Assembly (NCBI RefSeq): GCF_003254625.1
Contig: NZ_QJRJ01000067.1
Location: forward strand, 1 to 64,000
From: Flavobacterium ginsenosidimutans
GTDB lineage: Bacteria > Bacteroidota > Bacteroidia > Flavobacteriales > Flavobacteriaceae
Length of the DNA stretch: 64,000 nt
Direction: 5' to 3'
Shown: positions 51,444 through 60,632 of the stretch, piece by piece
Layout: every line of letters begins with the position of its first letter
Position numbering within the stretch: the stretch's first letter is position 1
Position numbers and translations under genes: made by a program
The notes under the pieces: generated by a model
Database searches by the model: none
What the model was told of the DNA's origin: nothing
Seen by the model: only the letters and a program-made list of their open reading frames with translations

Positions 51444-53285
51444 ATGTCTTTAAACAAAAAAATACTATTTTTTATTTTGTTATGCTTTTGCTTACAAAGC
51501 GGATATTCTCAGGTAGATACAACTAAAAAAGAACCAAAAACGCAAAAAGACACAACAGAAATCTATACCAAAATTCGAAATTATTCTAAGAAAAATAAAT
51601 TTACGCAAGCCATGCATAAATTGTTTTTTAGATCTAAAAAGTCACAGAAAAACAAAGAATTGCTAGTTCCTATTGATTCTACTCATTATGATGGAAAGAT
51701 TATCCGAAAAATAAACATCATTACCTTAGATCCTTTTGGACATTCTGTTGCCGATACCACACAAATGCCTAAAAACTGGGGAGAAAGAATGGGTAACCGA
51801 CTTCATTTGAAAACAAAAAAAATAGCGATTTATAATTTATTGCTTTTTAAGAAAAATACTCCGTACAATACTTATAAAGTTCTAGAAACCGAACGTTTAA
51901 TTCGTGCGCAACGCTATGTTACTGCTGTTCGAATTTCAAATCAGACTGTTGGCGTCGCATCCGATTCTGTAGATGTTACTATTCGTGTTTTAGATTCGTG
52001 GAGTACAATTCCGAGATTTTCTATTTCTAGCAATCAAGTTTCTGTCGGATTTAAAGAAAAGGATTTTTTTGGTTCTGGGCAGCAATTAGAATATCGTTTT
52101 ACCAATCGATTTAGCGATGGACAAAATGGAAATGACGTAACCTATACAGTTCCAAATATTAAAAATACTTATATAGGTACTGTCCTTCATTATAATATGG
52201 ATTTGGACAATAATTATATTAAAAGTATTGATATTGAGCGAGACTTCTACTCTCCATTAACCAAATGGGCGGGCGGAATTTACGTTGATGAAAGCTTCAG
52301 AAAAGATACTTTACAAGCAATACAAGACCCAAATCACGAGTTTGCTTATCAGCCAAAAAAATATACTTCTCAGGATCTCTGGGCAGGACACGCCTTTAAG
52401 ATGTTTGAAGATGAAAATAGGGCGATAACAAATTTGATTACTACTGCCCGATTTTTGAATGTCAATTACAGCGAATCGCCATCAGAGATTTATGACCCAA
52501 ATCATTTTTATTCTTCTGAAAAATTAATTTTAAGCGGAATTGGTTTAAATACTCGAAAGTTTATTAAAGACAGCTATATTTTTAGAAATGGACAAACCGA
52601 AGACGTTCCGATTGGACGGATTTATGGCGTAACTTTTGGCTATCAATACAAAAATACTTTCTGGAGGCCTTATGTTGGTGCGCAATTTTCGTTTGGAAAT
52701 TATTATCGATTAGGATTTTTAAGTATGAATTTTGAAGCTGGAACTTTTTTTCATCAATCTAAAACCTATCAGACTTCTTTTTTGTTTGAATCTAATTATT
52801 TTACAAAATTGTTTAGTGTCGGAAAATGGAAAATCAGACAATTCGTGAATCCTAAAGTAATTATTGGAATAAATCGAGATGATATTATTGGAGATCAATT
52901 GAATATAAATGAAGAAAATGGTTTAGCAGGATTTAACAGTTATTTGTATGGAACAAGTAAAGCCGTTTTGTCATTACAAACGCAAACTTATTCTCCCCAT
53001 GCTTTATTGGGTTTTCGTTTAAATCCTTTCTTTAACTATTCTATTGCAGTTTTAGGAAGCCCAGAAATCGCAATGACTAAAAGCAAACCGTATTCTAAAC
53101 TTACTATTGGTTTATTGGTAAGTAATGATTATTTGGTTTTTAGCTCGTTTCAACTATCACTTTCTTATTACCCAAGTATTCCTCAACAAGGTGATAATGT
53201 TTTCAAAACAAATACATTTGAAACTACCGATTATGGACTTCAAAGTTTTGAACTTGCAAAGCCAAGAGTTGTCAATTACAAATAA
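51444..53285 (+). CDS. Predicted outer-membrane beta-barrel protein with POTRA-like segment
   Basis: A 613-residue exported protein (signal MSLNKKILFFILLCFCLQSG). Residues about 75-195 look like a POTRA domain (KIIRKINIITLDPFG, NTYKVLETERLIRAQRYVTA, DSVDVTIRVLDSW), and the rest alternates aromatic strands typical of a barrel (LEYRFTNRFSDGQNG, FGYQYKNTFWRPYVGAQFSF). It resembles the BamA/TamA family in plan but I cannot place it. It may assemble or export surface proteins. Confidence 0.78.
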   Translation: MSLNKKILFFILLCFCLQSGYSQVDTTKKEPKTQKDTTEIYTKIRNYSKKNKFTQAMHKLFFRSKKSQKNKELLVPIDSTHYDGKIIRKINIITLDPFGHSVADTTQMPKNWGERMGNRLHLKTKKIAIYNLLLFKKNTPYNTYKVLETERLIRAQRYVTAVRISNQTVGVASDSVDVTIRVLDSWSTIPRFSISSNQVSVGFKEKDFFGSGQQLEYRFTNRFSDGQNGNDVTYTVPNIKNTYIGTVLHYNMDLDNNYIKSIDIERDFYSPLTKWAGGIYVDESFRKDTLQAIQDPNHEFAYQPKKYTSQDLWAGHAFKMFEDENRAITNLITTARFLNVNYSESPSEIYDPNHFYSSEKLILSGIGLNTRKFIKDSYIFRNGQTEDVPIGRIYGVTFGYQYKNTFWRPYVGAQFSFGNYYRLGFLSMNFEAGTFFHQSKTYQTSFLFESNYFTKLFSVGKWKIRQFVNPKVIIGINRDDIIGDQLNINEENGLAGFNSYLYGTSKAVLSLQTQTYSPHALLGFRLNPFFNYSIAVLGSPEIAMTKSKPYSKLTIGLLVSNDYLVFSSFQLSLSYYPSIPQQGDNVFKTNTFETTDYGLQSFELAKPRVVNYK

Positions 53286-53416
53286 TTTTTTTTTATTTTT
53301 TTATAAATTTCAAAATAAACGATAGAATATTCAATATCAATAAATTAGACACTTTACAAAACACAGCGTATTCGTTGAAATGCATTTTTATCCGATAAAA
53401 TACATCTCATTTATTT

Positions 53417-53436
53417 TTTTGGCACAGTATATGGAT
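53417..53436 (+). promoter_or_regulatory. Possible sigma-54 promoter
   Basis: TTTTGGCACAGTATATGGAT: a strong -24 half (TTGGCAC), ten bases after its GG a TGG in place of the usual TGC. It would start transcription about 28 bp before the ATG at 53474. A near-palindrome, GTATATGGAT-ATCCCTATAC (53427-53446, one mismatch), overlaps the -12 half. Confidence 0.45.
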
Positions 53437-53473
53437 ATCCCTATACAAGATTAACATTTAAAAATAAAAAAAG

Positions 53474-53992
53474 ATGAAAACGATAAAATTAGCAATCGCC
53501 GGATTATTTCTAATGGTTGCAAATGCCACGCAAGCCCAAGTATCGATCAACGTTAATATTGGAACTCCACCAGCTTGGGGACCAGTGGGATATAGCGAAA
53601 TGGAATATTACTATCTTCCAGATATTGAAGCTTATTACGATGTTCGTGCATCGCAATTCATCTATTTCGGAGGAGGAAGATGGGTAAGAACAACTTACTT
53701 ACCTAGACAATATAGAAACTATGATTTGTATGGAGGTTATAAAGTAGTTTTGACAGATTACCACGGAAGAACTCCTTATACTTACTTTGATCGTCACAGA
53801 GTAAAATATTATAAAGGATATCACGGAGCTCCACAAAGACCATACAAACCAAGACCTGTATATGGTTACAATGACCGTCGTTACGATCGTAAAGATTACA
53901 AACATTACGACAAACACGACAAACATGATAAACACCATGACAAACATGATCACGACGATCACGATCATGGACACGGTCACGGAAGAAGATAA
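53474..53992 (+). CDS. Small secreted protein with His/Asp/Lys-rich tail
   Basis: A 172-residue protein with a signal peptide (MKTIKLAIAGLFLMVANATQ, cut near AQA). The central part is rich in Tyr, Gly, Arg and Pro (AWGPVGYSEMEYYYLPDIEA, YFGGGRWVRTTYLPRQYRNY). The tail, about residues 140-172, is repeated His-Asp-Lys units (DKHDKHDKHHDKH), likely to bind metal ions. Function unknown. A sigma-54-like promoter and a terminator make it a single-gene unit. Confidence 0.8.
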   Translation: MKTIKLAIAGLFLMVANATQAQVSINVNIGTPPAWGPVGYSEMEYYYLPDIEAYYDVRASQFIYFGGGRWVRTTYLPRQYRNYDLYGGYKVVLTDYHGRTPYTYFDRHRVKYYKGYHGAPQRPYKPRPVYGYNDRRYDRKDYKHYDKHDKHDKHHDKHDHDDHDHGHGHGRR

Positions 53993-54016
53993 TGCTAAAT
54001 CATTAGAAATCAACAC

Positions 54017-54050
54017 AAGAGAGTATCATTTATTTGATACTCTCTTTTTT
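54017..54050 (+). terminator. Terminator after the His-rich protein gene
   Basis: AAGAGAGTATCA pairs with TGATACTCTCTT over 12 bp and is followed by a T run. Confidence 0.88.
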
Positions 54051-54161
54051 TTATGATTTGTTTAATCGGATCTTTTGTTAAAATGTTGTATTTTTAGTAT
54101 AAATCACTGTAAGGCAATAAGTTTAACAACAGAAATGCCTTACATTAATTTATTTATACTT

Positions 54162-54169
54162 TATCTTTG
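54162..54169 (+). promoter_or_regulatory. Promoter -7 element for the LVIVD-like lipoprotein gene
   Basis: TATCTTTG, 31 bp before ATG 54201. It decides the start: an in-frame reading that begins at 54075 would lie upstream of it. Confidence 0.5.
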
Positions 54170-54200
54170 CGCCGAATTTTATAATCCAAAAAAGAAATTT

Positions 54201-55823
54201 ATGAAAAAGAATGTTTATTTACTTTCATTTTTAGCAATGTCACTTCTAATTGGTTGTGACGATAATAATGACAAAAACGACAACCAATCGTTAAATAACA
54301 TTACAATTACTACAGATCAAACTGCCTTAAATCAAAGACTTGACCTTACAAATTCTGGTGTTATCTCGGTTGACAATGTTTCTGCTACAGGAAAAACGAC
54401 AGAAACAACGAACACTACTTTTCCTTTAGTCCAAATCGCTGAAGTAAAACCTCCAGTTGATGCTAATGGAAAAACACTTCAAGCGAGTCATGTAACTGTG
54501 AACGGAAATTATGCTTATGTTTCTTATATCACTAGAGGCGATGTTTATTCGGGAGCAATTGATGTTATTGATGTTTCTGATCCTTATAAACCAAAATTGG
54601 TTACTTCTGCTTTAATTCCAAATACGGATATTACATCTCTTACTTACGCAAATGGGAGTTTAATTATCGGAGCTGCAAAAGATGTAGATAAAGATTCTCA
54701 GCTTGCAGGAAATCCGGCAATTGTATTTAATATGGATTTAAGTTCTGGATTACTTACCAATACTTTAAAAACGAATTATTTAGAAAGCAGAGTTACAACA
54801 GATGTTGCCGCCAATACTTCTAATTATTTTGCAGTTACGGGAGATAACGGAAGTTTATTTAAATTAAGCACTTCAACCAAAGCAATTACAGGAAAAGCTG
54901 CAATGGCCGATTTGCGTTCTATTGCTCTTTCTGGTGATAAAGTTGTGACTTTGAGCGGAACTAAAGGAGTTAATATCTATAATCAATCGACTCTTGCATT
55001 ACAAAAAAGCTTTACGACATCTACAGATATAAGCGGTGCAAAAAGAACAATGGATATAGACGGGACAAAATTATTAGTTTCTGAAGGTCCAAACGGTCTT
55101 GGTGTTTATGATATTAACAGCGGATCAAAATTGCAAACTATCGGGATTCCAACTGCTGCTGAAGACAATGTAACAAATGCAGTTTCTGTAAACGATGGAT
55201 ATGCTTTTGTTGCAAATGGAGCTCTTGGACTTAATGTTTACCAATCCGCAACACAACTTACTTTATTGGGTTCTGTTGGAATTGCAGGTTCTTCAAACTA
55301 TGTAAAATCTAGCGGTGATTATATTTATGTTGCCAGCGGAACAGGTGGTTTGAAAATCATTAAAATGGAAAAGCCAAATACTACATTTGCAAGCTGTTTA
55401 ACTTACGGTTTATATAATCAAGGTAGAGATTTGATCTTGAATTCTAATGAGATTAAATCATACCAAGGAGCAACTGCTATTAATTCGGCAATCATCAATT
55501 CTGGTGCAGTTTTAACACATTGTGGTTCTATTGCAGTTCTTAGCAATTTGACTTTAAATAGCCAAGGAACTTTTAATATGAGAGGAACTTTATCTCAAGG
55601 TAAATACCAGCAGACAAACCCAACAGAGCTTATTATTAATGATAAATCAGTTTTGAATGTTGAAGGTTCTGTTGTTATCTGGGGAGATCTAAGATTGAAC
55701 AGCGGGGCTAAAATCAATTTTATAGGTAGTACTTCTTCAATTACAATTTATGGTAAAGTTACTAAAGGAAGCAACGTAACTATTACAGGAAATTATGTTG
55801 ATACAGAAAACAAACTGAAATAA
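54201..55823 (+). CDS. Lipoprotein with beta-propeller-type repeats
   Basis: A 540-residue lipoprotein: lipobox SLLIGCDD with Cys19. The body has repeated segments resembling LVIVD or YncE-like propellers (YAYVSYITRGDVYSGAIDVI, GSLIIGAAKDVDKDS, YIYVASGTGGLKIIK). A C-terminal beta-rich domain follows (SNLTLNSQGTFNMRGTLSQG, VEGSVVIWGDLRLNSGAKIN), like a short beta-helix. It is probably attached to the outer membrane. Function unknown. The longer in-frame start at 54075 is rejected because it precedes the promoter. Confidence 0.82.
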   Translation: MKKNVYLLSFLAMSLLIGCDDNNDKNDNQSLNNITITTDQTALNQRLDLTNSGVISVDNVSATGKTTETTNTTFPLVQIAEVKPPVDANGKTLQASHVTVNGNYAYVSYITRGDVYSGAIDVIDVSDPYKPKLVTSALIPNTDITSLTYANGSLIIGAAKDVDKDSQLAGNPAIVFNMDLSSGLLTNTLKTNYLESRVTTDVAANTSNYFAVTGDNGSLFKLSTSTKAITGKAAMADLRSIALSGDKVVTLSGTKGVNIYNQSTLALQKSFTTSTDISGAKRTMDIDGTKLLVSEGPNGLGVYDINSGSKLQTIGIPTAAEDNVTNAVSVNDGYAFVANGALGLNVYQSATQLTLLGSVGIAGSSNYVKSSGDYIYVASGTGGLKIIKMEKPNTTFASCLTYGLYNQGRDLILNSNEIKSYQGATAINSAIINSGAVLTHCGSIAVLSNLTLNSQGTFNMRGTLSQGKYQQTNPTELIINDKSVLNVEGSVVIWGDLRLNSGAKINFIGSTSSITIYGKVTKGSNVTITGNYVDTENKLK

Positions 55824-55851
55824 TTTAGAGCACATTCGCAAAGATAATTTC

Positions 55852-55886
55852 AAAAGCTGTCAGATTATTTCTGGCAGCTTTTTTGC
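55852..55886 (+). terminator. Terminator after the lipoprotein gene
   Basis: AAAAGCTGTCAG pairs with CTGGCAGCTTTT (one T-G pair) and is followed by T. Confidence 0.82.
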
Positions 55887-55971
55887 TTTCTGTAATTCAA
55901 ATATTGCTCAAATTATTAATCATTAACATTTCATTTAAATACTGTTCCGTAAAATAATTAGTACTTTTGAG

Positions 55972-55979
55972 GCACTTTC
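55972..55979 (+). promoter_or_regulatory. Promoter -7 element for the PIG-L operon
   Basis: TACTTTTG, 21 bp before the ATG at 56001. Confidence 0.45.
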
Positions 55980-56000
55980 AAAAAAACAATTAACCACAAT

Positions 56001-58532
56001 ATGCGAAAAATACAGGTTCAAATCTTTCTTTTATTTTTTATAGGTTTTCAAATTTCATTTGCACAGCAGCCACAAAAACCAAATTCAGTAGAAATTTACA
56101 ATCAAATCAAAAAATTAAACTTTCTAGGTTCTGTATTGTATGTTGCAGCGCATCCAGATGATGAAAATACTAGAATGATTTCGTATTTAGCAAATGAAAT
56201 GAATGCTAGAACTGGCTATTTATCACTTACACGTGGAGATGGAGGTCAGAATTTAATTGGGCCGCAATTGCGTGAATTGCTTGGAGTTATTCGAACTCAA
56301 GAATTAATTGAAGCTAGAAAGATTGATGGAGGCGAACAATTCTTTTCAAGAGCAAATGATTTTGGCTTCTCAAAAAATCCTGATGAAACTTTAGACATTT
56401 GGGATAAAGATAAAGTCCTTGCTGATGTAGTTTGGACTATTAGAAAATTTCAACCAGATATTATTATCAATCGTTTTGACCACCGTTCTCCAGGAACAAC
56501 ACATGGTCATCACACTTCTTCTGCTATGTTGAGCGTTGAAAGTTTCAAATTAACAAATGATCCAAAAATTTATCCTGAACAATTAAAATATGTTACTCCT
56601 TGGCAAGTAAAACGTCAATTCTTCAATCCGTCTTGGTGGTTTTACGGAAGCCAAGAAAAATTTGATGCGGCAAATAAATCTAAATTTACAAAGCTAGAAA
56701 CAGGCGTTTACTACACAGGAATCGGAAAATCGAATCAGGAAATTGCAGCTTTAAGCCGAAGCCGTCATCAATCTCAAGGTTTTGGAAGTACTGGTGTTCG
56801 CGGTGAAGAAACCGAATATTTAGAATTAATTAACGGAGAAAATCCAAAAGAACGCGATAATTTATTTGACGGAATCGATACAAGTTGGAATCGTGTTAAA
56901 AACGGAAAACCAGTTGGAGATTTAATCGCTTCGATTGTTACAAAATATAACTTCAGTAATCCATCTGCAAGTATTCCAGATTTAGTTAAAGCCTATTCCA
57001 TGATCGAATCTTTAGATGATACACATTGGAAAACGATTAAACTAGCTGCTATCAAAAATATTATCGCCTCTTGTTCAGGTTTATATCTTGAAGCAGTTTC
57101 AAATGAACAAGAAGCAACTCCAGGAAGTACAATTAAATTAGTACTTGAAGCAATCAATAGATGTTCTATTGATATGCAGTTAGTTAGTGTAACAACACTT
57201 CCAGATAATAAAACGACAACTCAAAACAGCGTTTTAAAAAACAATAACGACCAAAAGATCAATTTACAGTTACAGCTTCCAAACGATATAGGATATACAC
57301 AGCCATATTGGTTAAAAGAAAAAGCAACTGTTGGAATGTACACTGTTTCTAATCAAGAAATTATTGGTACTCCAGATATTATTCGCGATACAAAAGTTGT
57401 TTTTAATGTAAAAATCAATAACGTTGAAATTCCGTTTGAGCGCACCGTTGTTTACAAATACAATGATGGCGTAAAAGGCGAAATGTATAATTTCCTTGAT
57501 ATTGTGCCTGAAGTTACAACTTCAATTTTAGAAAGAGTTTTACTTTTTACCAATACAAAAAGTAAAATGATTCCAGTAAAAGTTCGTGCTGGAAAAGATG
57601 ATGTTAAAGGAAATCTACAATTAGAATTACCAAAAAGCTGGTCTGTTTCTCCTAAAGAAATTCCGTTTACTTTAGACAAAAAAGGAAATGAACAGGTATT
57701 TTATTTTGAAGTAACGCCTCCTGTAAATCCAGAAGAAGTTATGGCAAAAAGCGTTGCTGTTGTAGATAATAAACGTTTTGACAAAGATGAGACTATTATA
57801 GATTTCAGCCATATTACGAAACAAATGATTTTAAAACCAGCTGAATCAAAGTGTATTAGAATAGATTTAAAAACTTCTGGCGATGCAATTGCTTATATCA
57901 TGGGCGCTGGAGACGAAGTTCCTGAAAGTTTAACTCAAATGGGATACAAAGTCACTATTTTAAAACCTGAAGAAATTACACCTCAAAAGCTAGATTCTTT
58001 CAGTACTGTTATTACAGGAATTCGTGCTTATAATACCGTTAATGCTTTGGCAAACAAACAAAATATACTTTTCAATTTTGTAAAAAACGGAAAAAACATG
58101 ATTGTTCAGTACAACACAAACGGAAAATTGGTAACTGATAAAATTGCTCCATATCCGTTAAAATTGTCAAATGATCGTGTGACGGAAGAAAATGCTAAAA
58201 TTACTTTCTTGGCGCCAAATCATCCTGTTTTAAATACGCCAAATAAAATCTCTGAAAAAGATTTTCAAGGATGGACACAAGAGCAAGGTTTATATTATCC
58301 AAATGAATACGATCCTGCCTTCACTCCTATTATTTCGTCGCATGACAAAGGAGAATCTGCTAAAGACGGAGCTTTACTTGTCGCGCCATACGGAAAAGGA
58401 TATTATATTTACACGGGTTTGAGTTTCTTTAGAGAATTGCCAGAAGGTGTTTCTGGAGCATATCGATTATTATCGAATATTATTTCTCTAAAACAGCCTA
58501 TTGAAGCTCCTAAACAAGATTTAAAGCAATAA
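56001..58532 (+). CDS. Large exported PIG-L (LmbE) family deacetylase
   Basis: An 843-residue protein with a signal sequence (IQVQIFLLFFIGFQISFAQ). The zinc deacetylase domain has AAHPDDENTRMI (His51, Asp53, Asp54) and HRSPGTTHGHHTSSA with the further His ligand. The family removes acetyl from N-acetylglucosamine conjugates. The remaining 550 or so residues are Ig-like/NEW3-type strands and a C-terminal GATase-like domain (TVITGIRAYNTVNALANK, LVAPYGKGYYIYTGLSF). It is followed by a tiny membrane protein and a sodium symporter, suggesting uptake of the product. Confidence 0.88.
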   Translation: MRKIQVQIFLLFFIGFQISFAQQPQKPNSVEIYNQIKKLNFLGSVLYVAAHPDDENTRMISYLANEMNARTGYLSLTRGDGGQNLIGPQLRELLGVIRTQELIEARKIDGGEQFFSRANDFGFSKNPDETLDIWDKDKVLADVVWTIRKFQPDIIINRFDHRSPGTTHGHHTSSAMLSVESFKLTNDPKIYPEQLKYVTPWQVKRQFFNPSWWFYGSQEKFDAANKSKFTKLETGVYYTGIGKSNQEIAALSRSRHQSQGFGSTGVRGEETEYLELINGENPKERDNLFDGIDTSWNRVKNGKPVGDLIASIVTKYNFSNPSASIPDLVKAYSMIESLDDTHWKTIKLAAIKNIIASCSGLYLEAVSNEQEATPGSTIKLVLEAINRCSIDMQLVSVTTLPDNKTTTQNSVLKNNNDQKINLQLQLPNDIGYTQPYWLKEKATVGMYTVSNQEIIGTPDIIRDTKVVFNVKINNVEIPFERTVVYKYNDGVKGEMYNFLDIVPEVTTSILERVLLFTNTKSKMIPVKVRAGKDDVKGNLQLELPKSWSVSPKEIPFTLDKKGNEQVFYFEVTPPVNPEEVMAKSVAVVDNKRFDKDETIIDFSHITKQMILKPAESKCIRIDLKTSGDAIAYIMGAGDEVPESLTQMGYKVTILKPEEITPQKLDSFSTVITGIRAYNTVNALANKQNILFNFVKNGKNMIVQYNTNGKLVTDKIAPYPLKLSNDRVTEENAKITFLAPNHPVLNTPNKISEKDFQGWTQEQGLYYPNEYDPAFTPIISSHDKGESAKDGALLVAPYGKGYYIYTGLSFFRELPEGVSGAYRLLSNIISLKQPIEAPKQDLKQ

Positions 58533-58534
58533 AA

Positions 58535-58642
58535 ATGGACGCTAAAAAAACAAAAAAATGGAAAAAAAGCTACACTTATGTTTTAGTAGCTAATGCAATT
58601 TATATTGCTATCTTTTTCTTAATCATGCAATTATACTCATAA
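58535..58642 (+). CDS. Small single-pass membrane protein (35 aa)
   Basis: ORF ATG 58535 to TAA 58642, MDAKKTKKWKKSYTYVLVAN then AIYIAIFFLIMQLYS. A basic cytoplasmic head precedes one membrane helix. It starts 2 bp after the PIG-L stop and ends 3 bp before the symporter start, so it fits exactly between the two without wasted bases. This makes it very likely real. Some sodium:solute symporters are known to have a small membrane partner; the same role is inferred here. Confidence 0.75.
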   Translation: MDAKKTKKWKKSYTYVLVANAIYIAIFFLIMQLYS

Positions 58643-58645
58643 CCT

Positions 58646-60370
58646 ATGCAGCTATTTGACTGGATCGTACTTATTGTCACATTATTATTCATTGTTGGAT
58701 ATGGCTCTTGGAAAACCCGAGGCAGTAAAAACGTCGAAGATTTCATTTTAGGAAACAATGAAACACCTTGGTATACTGTAGGACTTTCTGTAATGGCAAC
58801 ACAAGCCAGCGCAATTACATTTTTATCTACGCCTGGACAAGCATATCATGACGGAATGGGTTTTGTGCAATTCTATTTTGGTTTGCCAATTGCCATGATT
58901 GTGATTTGTGTGACCTTTATTCCGCTATATCATAAAAGTAAAGTTTATACTGCTTACGAATTTTTAGAAAAAAGATTTGACGTTAAAACCCGTTCACTTG
59001 CTGCAATTTTGTTTTTAGTTCAACGAGGTTTAGGAACAGGATTAACCATTTATGCTCCAGCCATCATCTTGTCTGCGCTTTTAGGATGGAACTTAACAAT
59101 AATGAATATCATTATTGGAGTTATGGTAATTATCTATACTTTTTCTGGTGGTACAAAAGCGGTAAACGTAACCCAAAAACAACAGATGTTTGTAATCATG
59201 TCTGGAATGTTTATCACATTTTTCCTGATTCTGCATTATCTGCCAAATGATATGACTTTCAACAGTGCGCTTCATATTGCTGGAGCAAACGATAAAATGA
59301 ATATTGTTGATTTCTCTTTTGATCCCGAGGAAAAATACACCTTTTGGAGCGGTATAACTGGAGGTTTCTTTTTAGCTCTCGCCTATTTTGGTACAGATCA
59401 ATCTCAGGTTGGACGTTATTTGTCTGGTAAATCGGTTCGTGAGAGTCAGATGGGATTAATCATGAACGGACTTTTAAAAGTTCCAATGCAATTCTTTATT
59501 CTTTTGACAGGAGTTATGGTATTTGTGTTTTTTCAATTCAATCCAGTTCCCTTAAATTTTAATCCAAATAATAAAATTGCGATTGAAAAATCGGCTTTTA
59601 AGAATGAATATCACGTTTTAGAGGAAAAGTTAGTCAAACTTTCAGAAGACAAAAAAGTAATCAATTTATTATACATCGATCAGTTGAACCAAGATTATGA
59701 CAATCCGATTTTAAGAAAAGAATTGGTTGCTTTGTCCAATAAAGAAAAAGATCTTCGAGATAAAGCGAAAGAAATTATTTCAAGAGCAGATAGTCATACA
59801 GAAACAAACGATAAAGATTATGTGTTTTTTCACTTTATCCTAAACTATTTGCCAAAAGGCCTTATCGGATTGTTATTGGCCGTTATTCTTTCGGCTGCAA
59901 TGTCTTCAACGGCTTCTGGGCTTACTGCATTGGCTTCTACAACTGCAATTGATATTTATAAACGAAACCAAAAAGAAGAAAAATCAGAGAAACACTATTT
60001 ACATGTTACTAAGTTTTTTACTCTTTTTTGGGGAGTTATAGCGATACTTTTTGCTTGTGTTGGAACTCTATTCGAAAATTTAATCCAACTTGTAAATATT
60101 ATTGGTTCTATTTTCTACGGAACCGTTTTAGGAATTTTTCTTGTTGCTTTTTATTCTAAAAAAGTTCAGGCAAAGCCAATGTTCATTAGCGCTATTATAA
60201 GTCAGCTCACGATTTTTGTCATTTATTATTTTATGATTTACAGCCAAGAAAAACTGGGTTATTTGTGGCTTAATTTCATTGGAGCAATTTTAACGATTGT
60301 ATTGGCAGTTGTATTACAGTTTTTATTTTTTAGAGGAAAATCGGATGATAACGAAGTGATTTTGGAATAG
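58646..60370 (+). CDS. Sodium:solute symporter (SSS family)
   Basis: A 574-residue transporter with about 13 membrane helices. The family marks are GNNETPWYTVGLSVMATQAS at the N-terminus, FSGGTKAVNVTQKQQM, YFGTDQSQVGRYLSGKSVRE and AVILSAAMSSTASGLTALAS. A soluble helical insert of about 60 residues lies near residues 310-380. Substrate unknown; the PIG-L neighbour suggests a deacetylated sugar or related compound. It may need the small protein upstream. Confidence 0.92.
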   Translation: MQLFDWIVLIVTLLFIVGYGSWKTRGSKNVEDFILGNNETPWYTVGLSVMATQASAITFLSTPGQAYHDGMGFVQFYFGLPIAMIVICVTFIPLYHKSKVYTAYEFLEKRFDVKTRSLAAILFLVQRGLGTGLTIYAPAIILSALLGWNLTIMNIIIGVMVIIYTFSGGTKAVNVTQKQQMFVIMSGMFITFFLILHYLPNDMTFNSALHIAGANDKMNIVDFSFDPEEKYTFWSGITGGFFLALAYFGTDQSQVGRYLSGKSVRESQMGLIMNGLLKVPMQFFILLTGVMVFVFFQFNPVPLNFNPNNKIAIEKSAFKNEYHVLEEKLVKLSEDKKVINLLYIDQLNQDYDNPILRKELVALSNKEKDLRDKAKEIISRADSHTETNDKDYVFFHFILNYLPKGLIGLLLAVILSAAMSSTASGLTALASTTAIDIYKRNQKEEKSEKHYLHVTKFFTLFWGVIAILFACVGTLFENLIQLVNIIGSIFYGTVLGIFLVAFYSKKVQAKPMFISAIISQLTIFVIYYFMIYSQEKLGYLWLNFIGAILTIVLAVVLQFLFFRGKSDDNEVILE

Positions 60371-60426
60371 CAAATACTCTTTCTTGATGTTTATTAAATA
60401 AAAAAAAATGCTCTTAAAAAACATAA

Positions 60427-60512
60427 TGCCCTAGCCCTGATGGAAGCGGCATCCTTTTGTGCCTTTCGCGAGGCACAATAGATACAGCGGACAGCAGGAT
60501 ATAGCTCCTTAA
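60427..60512 (+). repeat. Dispersed structured element, copy 3
   Basis: GCCCTAGCCCTGATGGAAGC, then hairpin TTGTGCCT-TTCGCG-AGGCACAA (60457-60478) and GATACAGCGGACAGCAGGAT. It keeps the outline of the other two copies but has different stem sequence. It is 57 bp after the symporter gene. The rest of the 262-bp gap shows nothing else. Confidence 0.7.
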
Positions 60513-60632
60513 ACTATATAAATTAGACATATAATTTCTTTCAAGCAGAATTCTCCTTTTTTGTAAGTAAAAAATATTATTTTAGTAAGTTGTAAAACGG
60601 ACCACTAACTAATTTAAAACTGGAGAAATTAA

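Noticed and set aside
53908..53975. Short tandem repeat that might be a CRISPR or satellite
   Set aside because: The periodicity comes from repeated His-Asp-Lys codons inside a coding sequence; units are far too short and there are no spacers.
53699..54056. ORFs on both strands overlapping the His/Asp/Lys-rich gene
   Set aside because: They are out-of-frame readings of the repetitive CAC/GAC/AAA codons; the plus frame 53474-53992 with signal peptide is the real one.
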